From IMG/VR virus record IMGVR_UViG_3300020419_001178, positions 62,001 to 126,000 of that record: DNA of 64,000 bases; one strand, given 5' to 3'. This document shows, one piece after another, positions 53,320 through 62,600 of the stretch. Source of the DNA: a virus. The translations under genes were made by a program, and so were the position numbers. The notes under the pieces were generated by a model that was not told the DNA's origin, did not search any database, and saw only the letters and a list, made by a program, of their open reading frames with translations. Numbering within the stretch: the first letter of the stretch is position 1; every line of letters begins with the position of its first letter.

Positions 53320-53649
53320 ATGGCAACAAATTTTAGAAATATAGTAGGAAAAGAAATAGGAACGCAGAGGGTAGCGGTATATACTACACCTTCAGCGACT
53401 AGTACTACAATTATAGGAATGAATATAGCAAACTTAACTGATTCAATGGTAAGTTGTACACTTGAATTAGGTGATGAAGCAAGTTCAATAGGAACATTAA
53501 TAAGGAATATGCCCATAGCACCAAACACGGCAATGAAACCAATAGGCAAAGGTGAAAAAATTGTTATGGACGCAAATAATGTTTTATATGTAACCGCTGA
53601 TCAGACAGCATCAATTGATGTTATCCTCAGCATAGTGGAGATAGTGTAA
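53320..53649 (+). CDS. Small structural protein, 109 aa
   Basis: A beta-rich protein (KEIGTQRVAVYTTPSATSTT, IIGMNIANLTDSMVSC, then MDANNVLYVTADQTASIDVI). It looks like the 114-residue protein at 45320 in length, strand pattern and place beside a fibre gene, so the two may be diverged copies. It overlaps the next gene by one base (TAATG). The role is unknown; a fibre connector or chaperone-like role is possible. Confidence 0.7.
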   Translation: MATNFRNIVGKEIGTQRVAVYTTPSATSTTIIGMNIANLTDSMVSCTLELGDEASSIGTLIRNMPIAPNTAMKPIGKGEKIVMDANNVLYVTADQTASIDVILSIVEIV

Positions 53650-54008
53650 TGGCTGATACATTTTTAGGACAAAGCATTACTGATATGGTTGCCCAACTAG
53701 ATCAGAGATATTTTTATGGATTAAGAAGGACTGCTGACGGAGAATTATTTATTGCCAAAGTTGATCAACTTCAAGCAAACGACAGTATTACTATTAACAA
53801 AGAAGGTGATCCGGCACAAAATTATGAGGATTTCGAACAAGGGCAAGATTTTTACGAAGGAAAAAATGTAAATCATGAAGTGGTATACACAAATCTAAAT
53901 TATGAACAATTTAGATGGGATAACAGAAATATTAATTATTACGTAGACGATGGTGGTAATCTTGTTGCTAGAATTAACGAAGGGTATACTTACCCTACAG
54001 GAGTATAA
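53649..54008 (+). CDS. Small conserved structural protein, 119 aa
   Basis: Residues 1-35 (LGQSITDMVAQLDQRYFYGL, RRTADGELFIAKVDQ) and a Tyr/Asn-rich second half (YTNLNYEQFRWDNRNINYYV). Acidic, no membrane segment and no recognised family. Located between small and very large fibre genes, with coupled translation from the previous gene. The TAA stop overlaps a late box at 54007-54014. Confidence 0.68.
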   Translation: MADTFLGQSITDMVAQLDQRYFYGLRRTADGELFIAKVDQLQANDSITINKEGDPAQNYEDFEQGQDFYEGKNVNHEVVYTNLNYEQFRWDNRNINYYVDDGGNLVARINEGYTYPTGV

Positions 54009-54014
54009 TAAATA
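54007..54014 (+). promoter_or_regulatory. Late promoter AATAAATA overlapping a stop codon
   Basis: AATAAATA shares two bases with the TAA stop of the preceding gene and lies 17 bases before the ATG of the 1848-residue protein. Confidence 0.55.
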
Positions 54015-54031
54015 CATAAAAGGTTGAGAAA

Positions 54032-57000
54032 ATGGCAGATTTTAAGTTAAGTAGAATTAGATTTAATTGGAAGGGTAACTGGTCCGGCGGTGCTGATTAT
54101 ATCGTAGATGATATGATCCATTACAATGGATATACCTATGTAGCACTAAGAACACATACTTCAGCAGATTTTTATAATGATCTAGCAGGAACAGATAAAA
54201 CACCCGCTCAACCAAAATGGAAAAAACAATCAGAAGGCGTCAGCTGGAAAAAAGATTGGAGTACAAGTACACTTTACTCTGTAGGAAATATTGTAAAATA
54301 CGGTGCGTCAGTTTATCAATGTACTGAATCACATACTTCATCTGGTACACTAGCATCAGGTACAGACGGACTTGTTGCTGATATAACAAAATGGACATTA
54401 GTTGCTGTTTCGTCAGCTGATTGGAAATACAACTGGACAGTAAGCACACTATATAGAATTAATGACCTTGTTAGATACAACGGTAAAGTTTACAAATGTA
54501 CAGCCCAGCACGTATCTGCTGTAACTATATTACTAGGACTAGAAGCAGACCAAGCTAAATGGACAGTATTATCAGACTCGGATACTTGGAGAGCAACTTG
54601 GGCAATTGGAACAAGATATAAAGTTAATGATATTGTTAAGTATGGTGGTATTGTATATAAATGTATCACAGGACATACTTCAGCAGACAATACTGCTTTA
54701 GGCCTAGAAGAAGATCAAGCTAAATGGGAAATACAAATTTCCGGAATTGAATACAAAAGTTTATGGACCGGCGAAGTACGTTATAAAGTAAATGACATAG
54801 TCAAGCGTGGCGGAAACTTAATGAAATGTATTGTTGGTCATACAGCAACTGCAGGTGATAACGGATTTCAAACAGATTATGCTACAAGTAAGTGGAGCAT
54901 ATATCTTCCAGGAACTGAATACGATAGTGTTTGGGATAATGGTGTTTATTATCAGTCAGGTGACCTAGTTCTTTATGGCGGATATATTTACAAAGCAGTA
55001 ACTTTTAACACAAATAAACCACCAAGCCAATACACTGGTGACTGGAACTTAACTTTTGAAGGATACAAATTTAGAGGTGACTGGAACCTAGCAGGATCAG
55101 AAGATAGTGCTGATATTAATTACTTAACTGGTGATATTGTTAGACTTACAGGTACTTTATATATTGCTATTCAAGACAGCACAAACTTACAACCAGACCA
55201 GTGGCCAACATATTGGGAAAAACTTGTAGATGGTAGAAACTTTAGAAACTTCTGGGAAGATAACACAGAATATTATCAAGGCGATATTGTAACTTGGGCT
55301 GGTACAGCGTATGTTTCACTCAAATATCATCGTTCAACTGAATCAGCATCTAGACCAGATCTTGATGTAGAACAACCAGATAACGATTACTGGAAGTTAA
55401 TGATTCTAGGTAATAGAACAAACAAACTTGCGAGAAAAGGTGATCTTAAGACATTTGAAGATCAAGATTCTACAGCAATTGACACACAAAGATTAGCTAT
55501 TGGGCAAGACGGTGCCGCTTTAATTTCAACAGGTACAATGCCTGCTTGGGACTTAATTGATTTAGCAAACAATGTTTATTATGTATCTACTGATGGAATA
55601 GATGATCCAGATAGAGGTGGAACATTAAACGCACCATTTAGAACAGTGAGATACGCTACACAATATCTATTTTTAGACGAAGTGAATAGAGTAGGCACTG
55701 GAGCAACTATATCAGTTGCGGCAGGAGATTACAAAGAAGTACTGCCAATTAGCTTACCAGCAAAGGTAGCGTTAGTTGGAGCAGAACTAAGATCAACAAG
55801 TATTAGTCCAGCCCTTAACGGAATAGATGTTGTTTTAGGACCAAGAAATGCTAAAGGCGAACAGACAGCTTTAACAATTCCTACATTGAACGAAAGAAAC
55901 GATATGTTCTATGTAAGAAATAGTTGTGGTATAAGAAGACTTACTTTAAGAGGATTGACTGGCGTATTAAGTGTAGCAAATACTTACGGAACAAAACGCC
56001 CATCAGGTGGAGCATTTGTTTCTTTAGATCCAGGTACAGGTTCTTCAGATACTGATGTTTGGATTGCTAGTAAGTCAAAAGCATACTATACACCTTCTAC
56101 TGCTACATACAATCCAGCAGACGGTGTGTTTACAATGACATTACCTACACAACAATATACTGTTACAGATGCTACATATGATCCAAAGTCAGGAGTAATG
56201 GTAGCTACAATAGGAAATCACACACTAGACGTAGGAGAAACAATTAGAATAGCTACAGAAAGTGTTTCATTTACATGTTCTAAAGACAATTATACTTCAG
56301 TTCATGCTTATCCAAGAATAAGTGATCCAGCGGCTGGAGCAGACATAAGAATATTTGATAAATCTGCTACAACTATTTCAGTAAATGTTGGTAAGAGTAA
56401 AGATACAGATCAATATACACATAAATTTTCAAGTGCTACTAACAACGGTATAACTTGGAATCATAATTTAAAAGTTGGTAATTCAATAGCGATTGCCGGC
56501 AATGCTTTTACTTTTACTTGTACAATGGACGGAAACACAGCACAGAAAACATATCCAAGAGTAACAGACCCTGCTTACAATCAAAAATTAGCAATTACAG
56601 CGGTAACAACTACATCGTTCACAGTGAATGTAGGAAAGTCTAGTGCTAGTGATCAATATGCTCATACTTTTGTATCAGTTAATCCAGAATCAGTTAGCTT
56701 TGAAAGAATATCTGCGGGACGTTCACCTTACATTCAAGGTGTAACAACTATTGGAGATAATTGTGTTGGAATGAAAATTGACGGAGCATTACATAACGGC
56801 GGAAACAGATCAATCGTTGCTAACGACTTTACACAGGTATTAAGTGATGGAATTGGATACTGGGCAACAAATCTAGGACGTTCAGAGCTAGTGTCTGTGT
56901 TTACATATTACGCACACATAGGTTACCTTGCTGAAAACGGCGGAATAATGAGAGCTACAAACGGAAACAACTCTTACGGAGACTTTGGTTCAGTAGCAGA

Positions 57001-59578
57001 AGGATTTGATGCTAACGAAACACCACAAACTGCGACAGTAAACAACAGGGCAACGGAAGCACAAGTTGATAATATCTTTACAGATGGTTCACAAGTACTT
57101 GCCTTAGAATATACTAACGCAGGAGAAACATATAGCAACGCAACAGCGGCATTTACACAAGTTGCTGGAACAGGATTATCTGTATATTGGGAAGAATTTA
57201 GACAAGGAGCTGTTAACAAGATTGAATTAGAACTACCTGATGATAGTACAAACATTGGTGGTAGAGGATTTCAATTTGCTACAAACAATGCCCAAGCAGG
57301 AGATTTAACAAGTATTACATTATCTGCTTCAGAGTCAAGAACAGCATCGCAAATAAACGGTTCAAGAATAGTTATTACAGAAGGTCCAGGAGGCGGACAA
57401 TATGGTTATATTGTAAATTATAATGCGTCAACAAAAGTAGCACAGGTTTATAAAGACAGTACAGGTACACCAGGATTTGATAATTTACTTGCTGGTAAAG
57501 TTAATGCTACAGCATTAGGAGCAACAACAGTATATGCTATAGAACCAAGAGTGACTGTGTCAGCACCAACATTTACTGTTTCAAACAACAGTATTCAAGC
57601 AGGTGCTCCAGACGTAGGTTACAGTGATACTTTAGGACTTTGGTATTACGGAATAACTGGTACTGATGATTTTTATACATCAGCAGATGGAAGTGTTTGG
57701 ACACAAAGACCAACATCGGGTAGTAATATTACAGCAAAAAATTACACAGCATTTTCTAAGTCAGGTCCAATATTAGCGGCCGTGGCAAATGCTACCAATC
57801 AATTAGTATTTTCAAATGATGGAGCAACATTTGATACTTCAACATTACCAGCAACAAACAATTGGTCAAGAGTACAAATAGGCGGACTTAATGATGATGT
57901 AATTATGGCGACTGGAAATAACAATTCAGATATTTACGTTGGATCATTAGTTACAGCAAGTGATAGTACTGTCGTAACAGGAACTTGGTCAACCAAAGCA
58001 CTTGGAACAGGAAATAAAAATTGGGTAGGATTGGCTTACGGAGCAGGCAAATGGATTGCTATTGCTACTGACGGAACAACAGTTACATCAGCTGATAACG
58101 GAGTATCATGGAGTTCAGGAACAGCAGTAACACCAGGTGGATCAGAAGAATATACTGATTTAGTTTTTGGTAATAATGCTTGGGTAGCATCTATGAAAAA
58201 TTCAGATAGAGTTATATACAGCGCCGACGGATCAAACTGGTACGATGCGGCATTACTAGGAGACTCTACAGCTAACGCATGGAAAGTTGGTTACACTCAA
58301 GGAGCTTTTGTTTGTGTAAATGAAAATGGAAATGCTTTAGAATCAGGTGACGCACATAACTGGAATGTCATTACAACAGTAAACAATTTGACAGCTATAG
58401 TAGGTGGCGTTGCTTCTAATACTCCGACTTGGATAGGTGTAAGACAAAGCACAGGCACAGGAAATATTATTACGGGTGGTAAGAAAGCATTCGCAAGAGC
58501 TGTAGTTGCTACAAATAAAATTAGTCAGTTCTTACTATATGAAGTAGGTAGTGGATATGATACTTCAAGTCCTCCTACAGTAACAGTTTATGATCCAGAA
58601 GAAACAGGAGAACCTTATTATACAGTTACAGTAAGAAATGGCGTTATAGGACAACCTACTTTTTACAATAGAGGAACTGGATATGCGACAGCAGTTATAG
58701 CAATCACTGGTAACGGTTATGCTGAAGCAAAACAAACAGGAAATTCAATGGTAATTACTGGAATAGATCTTGTTCCAGGACCAGGAGCAAACGTTGTGTT
58801 TACAGGAGATGCGACAGTTTACAGATTAGTTAAAGTAACTAAGACAGAAGGATCTGCTCCTAATAGACAAATTACATTCCAAATATCTCCAATACTTACA
58901 AGAGCAACAGCACCATTACATGGTGTAACAGCTACTATAAGAGAAAGATATTCACAATGTAGATTAACAGGACACGACTTCCTAGATATTGGTACAGGTA
59001 ACTTTGCTAATACAAATTATCCAGCACTTTATATCGCTGGACAAACCAGTGTAAACGAAACTGAACAAGCAAATGAAGTACGTGAAGCCAATGGTGGTAG
59101 GGTGTTCTACACAAGTACAGACCAAGATGGTAACTATAGGGTAGGTGAACTATTTAAAGTTTCACAGGCACAAGGTGGTGTGACTCTAAGTGCTGACTTC
59201 TTTAACTTGGAAGGTTTAGACGAAATTAGATTAGGTGGTATTAGTGTAGGTGGTACACAAGCTGTTATTAGAGAATTTTCTACAGAAACTACTTTTGTAG
59301 CAAATAGTAACAATATTATACCAACAGAAAAAGCACTGAAATCATATATTGAGAATAGATTTACAGGAGGTGGATCTAATCTGTTTACAAACGCACTTAC
59401 AGCGGGACAGATTAAGCTAGAATCAAGGACTATATCCAACACAGCTGGATCAAATAATCCAAATGCGATGGCAACAATTTCACCTAACTTTGAAATTAGG
59501 GGGTCGTTAGGCGGAGGACTAGCGGCACTTAATATGTTCTTTTCATCAAGAACTGAAAGAGATGACTTTAACGGATAA
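54032..59578 (+). CDS. Very large tail-fibre/adhesin with eight N-terminal binding-like repeats, 1848 aa
   Basis: Residues about 1-460 are eight tandem repeats of about 50-60 residues with the pattern W...W....Y..ND.V.Y.G..Y.C...HT (for example RYKVNDIVKYGGIVYKC), similar to CBM5/12-type carbohydrate-binding modules. A beta-helix follows (YYVSTDGIDDPDRGGTLNAP, DYKEVLPISLPAKVALVGAE), then paired FTCSKDNYTS and FTCTMDGNTAQ repeats, a propeller-like region (about 1210-1470, SADGSVWTQRP, NDGATFDTS) and a conserved end: RLTGHDFLDIGTGNF, QANEV and DQDGNYRVGELF. No protease or lyase residues are evident. Likely host-surface binding. Confidence 0.83.
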   Translation: MADFKLSRIRFNWKGNWSGGADYIVDDMIHYNGYTYVALRTHTSADFYNDLAGTDKTPAQPKWKKQSEGVSWKKDWSTSTLYSVGNIVKYGASVYQCTESHTSSGTLASGTDGLVADITKWTLVAVSSADWKYNWTVSTLYRINDLVRYNGKVYKCTAQHVSAVTILLGLEADQAKWTVLSDSDTWRATWAIGTRYKVNDIVKYGGIVYKCITGHTSADNTALGLEEDQAKWEIQISGIEYKSLWTGEVRYKVNDIVKRGGNLMKCIVGHTATAGDNGFQTDYATSKWSIYLPGTEYDSVWDNGVYYQSGDLVLYGGYIYKAVTFNTNKPPSQYTGDWNLTFEGYKFRGDWNLAGSEDSADINYLTGDIVRLTGTLYIAIQDSTNLQPDQWPTYWEKLVDGRNFRNFWEDNTEYYQGDIVTWAGTAYVSLKYHRSTESASRPDLDVEQPDNDYWKLMILGNRTNKLARKGDLKTFEDQDSTAIDTQRLAIGQDGAALISTGTMPAWDLIDLANNVYYVSTDGIDDPDRGGTLNAPFRTVRYATQYLFLDEVNRVGTGATISVAAGDYKEVLPISLPAKVALVGAELRSTSISPALNGIDVVLGPRNAKGEQTALTIPTLNERNDMFYVRNSCGIRRLTLRGLTGVLSVANTYGTKRPSGGAFVSLDPGTGSSDTDVWIASKSKAYYTPSTATYNPADGVFTMTLPTQQYTVTDATYDPKSGVMVATIGNHTLDVGETIRIATESVSFTCSKDNYTSVHAYPRISDPAAGADIRIFDKSATTISVNVGKSKDTDQYTHKFSSATNNGITWNHNLKVGNSIAIAGNAFTFTCTMDGNTAQKTYPRVTDPAYNQKLAITAVTTTSFTVNVGKSSASDQYAHTFVSVNPESVSFERISAGRSPYIQGVTTIGDNCVGMKIDGALHNGGNRSIVANDFTQVLSDGIGYWATNLGRSELVSVFTYYAHIGYLAENGGIMRATNGNNSYGDFGSVAEGFDANETPQTATVNNRATEAQVDNIFTDGSQVLALEYTNAGETYSNATAAFTQVAGTGLSVYWEEFRQGAVNKIELELPDDSTNIGGRGFQFATNNAQAGDLTSITLSASESRTASQINGSRIVITEGPGGGQYGYIVNYNASTKVAQVYKDSTGTPGFDNLLAGKVNATALGATTVYAIEPRVTVSAPTFTVSNNSIQAGAPDVGYSDTLGLWYYGITGTDDFYTSADGSVWTQRPTSGSNITAKNYTAFSKSGPILAAVANATNQLVFSNDGATFDTSTLPATNNWSRVQIGGLNDDVIMATGNNNSDIYVGSLVTASDSTVVTGTWSTKALGTGNKNWVGLAYGAGKWIAIATDGTTVTSADNGVSWSSGTAVTPGGSEEYTDLVFGNNAWVASMKNSDRVIYSADGSNWYDAALLGDSTANAWKVGYTQGAFVCVNENGNALESGDAHNWNVITTVNNLTAIVGGVASNTPTWIGVRQSTGTGNIITGGKKAFARAVVATNKISQFLLYEVGSGYDTSSPPTVTVYDPEETGEPYYTVTVRNGVIGQPTFYNRGTGYATAVIAITGNGYAEAKQTGNSMVITGIDLVPGPGANVVFTGDATVYRLVKVTKTEGSAPNRQITFQISPILTRATAPLHGVTATIRERYSQCRLTGHDFLDIGTGNFANTNYPALYIAGQTSVNETEQANEVREANGGRVFYTSTDQDGNYRVGELFKVSQAQGGVTLSADFFNLEGLDEIRLGGISVGGTQAVIREFSTETTFVANSNNIIPTEKALKSYIENRFTGGGSNLFTNALTAGQIKLESRTISNTAGSNNPNAMATISPNFEIRGSLGGGLAALNMFFSSRTERDDFNG

Positions 59579-59579
59579 T

Positions 59580-59587
59580 GATAAATA
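59580..59587 (+). promoter_or_regulatory. Late promoter GATAAATA followed by TATAAT
   Basis: GATAAATA then TGTATAAT, in the 36-base gap before the last gene. Same two-part layout as at 49462. Confidence 0.58.
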
Positions 59588-59614
59588 TGTATAATACCAA
59601 GAACGGAGCAAAAA

Positions 59615-62600
59615 ATGGCAGAATTTAAACTAGGTAGAATTAGATTTATCTGGAAAGACAACTGGGTAGCTTCTACTGCATATCTAAAAGATGACGTAAT
59701 TAGATATGGTGGAAGAACTTATGTTTGTGTTACTGGACATACAGCAGGTTCTAATTTCTACACTGATATATCAAACTGGAACAATTTCAGTGACGGTACT
59801 CAATGGAAAAGTGATTGGAGTGCGGCAACATTTTACAAAATTAATGACATCGTAAGATACGGTGGTATCATTTACATTTGTAACAGTGGACACACAGCAC
59901 AATCAACACTAGAAGCTGATCAATCAAAATGGGATCAGTTTGCTACATCAATTGACTGGAAAGATAATTGGGTAGCTGGAACAGTTTATAAAGCAAACGA
60001 CTTGGTAAAATATGGTGGAAACATTTACATTTGTAACACTGGTCATACTGCCGCGGCCACTAATGCACTTGGACTTGAAGCTGATATTTTAAAATGGGAC
60101 CTATTCTCCGAAGGTCAAGATTGGAAACAGAACTGGGCTATAAACACAAGATATAAAATTAACGATATTGTAAAATATGGTGGAACTTTATATGTTTGTA
60201 ATACAGGACATACTTCAAATGCATCTGCGGCAAGCGGACTTGAAGCCGATCAAGCAAAATGGGATTATTTAAATAAAGGAATTGAATATTTAGGTGAGTG
60301 GGCAAATAGTTATAGATACAAAATTAATGATGTTGTATTATATGGTGCTACTCTTTGGATTTGTACAACACAACATACTTCAGTTGTTACAAATGCAGAT
60401 TCACAACTAGGTACACTTCAAGCAGATATTACAAACTGGGAAAAATTTGTTCCTGGATTGGAATTTGAAAATACATGGCAAGGTGATGAAAGATATCAAC
60501 CAGGTGACTTTGTAACTTATGGTGGTAATCAATACGTAGCAAATCAAAATGTATACGGTGATGTTCCTCCAGCAAGTGCTAAATGGGATCTTGTAACATC
60601 AGGATTTAATTTAAGAGGCGACTGGGGAGATGACTCAACAAACCAAGAATACAAAGTTGGTGATGTTGTAAGACTAGGTGGTTATACTTATCTTGCTACA
60701 GCTAACAGTACAGGACAACGTCCACCCAACGCAACTTATTGGTCAAGATTAAACCAAGGTATTGAGTGGAAAAATACTTGGACTACAGCTACATTATATG
60801 ATTTAGGTGATGCTGTCCGTTACGGATTAATCAGTTATGTTTGTGTACAAGCACATACTTCTGATACAGCAAAAAGACCAGACAACGACTCAGCAGGTGC
60901 TTTTTGGAATAACCTAGCGTCAGGTGCTGAGGAAAGCACAATTACAACACAAGGTGACTTATTATACTTTGGTGGATCAGGTCCAACTAGATTACCAATT
61001 GGAGCAGACGGTCAAGTATTAAGTGTATCAAGCGGTGGCATTCCAGAGTGGAAAGACTTTGGTGCTGTACCAGATGTATTTTATGTTTCAACAGGAGTTG
61101 GTACAGATAATCCTACTCCAACAAACGGAACTACATTAGATAGACCTTGGAAAACAATTAGATACGCATGTGATCAAATTGAAAAAGGTGCTAAGAATCC
61201 TAATGCTGTAGGATTGCTAGAAAAGAATAGAATGTTTATAGCATACGAAACTGCTAAATGGGCTAAGAGACAAATTATTACTCAAACAAGTCCGTTCTTT
61301 ATTGGATTTGCTTTTGATGAAGCCAAGTTCCAAAGACTAGCAGGATTTGCTTTAGATGCGATAACAGTTGATTTAAGAAGAGGCGGAAACGTAGAAACAC
61401 GTAGAGCCGGACAGGCAATGAAAGACAACATAAGTGGCGATTTCTTTGATACAGGATCAGAAACACAAAACGTTGCGGCATTGAATCATGTTATTTCTTT
61501 ATGTAGTGATGTTATTACAAGTGCTACACCATCCGCTGATTATCAAGCATTAGATGGAATAGCAGAAGCTGATAGATATTTACAAACAAAAGATGCTACA
61601 TTGACTGCAGAGTCAACTGCTTTATCTACATTAACAACAAATATGGCAGTAATTACTAGTTCTATTACACTTGGAGCAGGTTATGCTCTTCCAACGGAAG
61701 TAAAACTACACAAAGTATTACTTGTAAAAACAGGTACTTACAAAGAAGTTCTTCCAATTAGGGTTCCAGAAAGAGTTGCTATAGTTGGAGACGAATTACG
61801 TTCAACTAGAGTAGAACCAGCAGGACAATTAACTAATTCGGGTGATACTACGTATTCATTAGCTGGTATTCTTCATATGAAGAGTATACTAGATGATATC
61901 ATTGAAGGTACTGCTATTACACGTCAAACAGGAAATACACTTACACAAGATGTATCAAAACCAAATAGTACTTCAGCTGTATCAGCTATTGTAACAGAAT
62001 TATCACAAGAATTATATGATAAAATTGATTATGAAGTAAACGGTGCGTCAGGTGATTCTACTGCTCCTACTATTAGAGGATCAAATACAAGAGTAGATGA
62101 CCAAGATAAATTTGCTGGTGTAAGAGCTATAATGATGAATAAAGATTTTATAGCAAGAGATGTTACAAAATATATTGCTGTAAACTATCCTTCATATACT
62201 TTTGATACTGCTCAATGTGAGTCAGATGTTAAAAACTACTTGGATGGATTTATATTTGATTTAACATTTAGTTACAGCGAAGCTTCAAACTACGCTACAA
62301 TCTATAACGGATTATATTATGGAAACAGCGTAAATGGATCTTTATTGGAAAACATGTATCTATTAAGAGATGCTACAGGTATTAGAAACCAAACACTAGG
62401 TGGATTAAGCGGAACATTAGGATCAGCAAACGCATATGGAACTAAACGTCCAACAGCAGGAGCATATTGTTCATTAGATCCAGGATGGGGACCAGACGAT
62501 ACAAGAGTTTGGATTCAAACAAGATCTCCATATGTACAAGGTGTAACAAACTTTGGTACAGCATGTATTGGATTAAAGATTGATGGTGATTTACATAATG

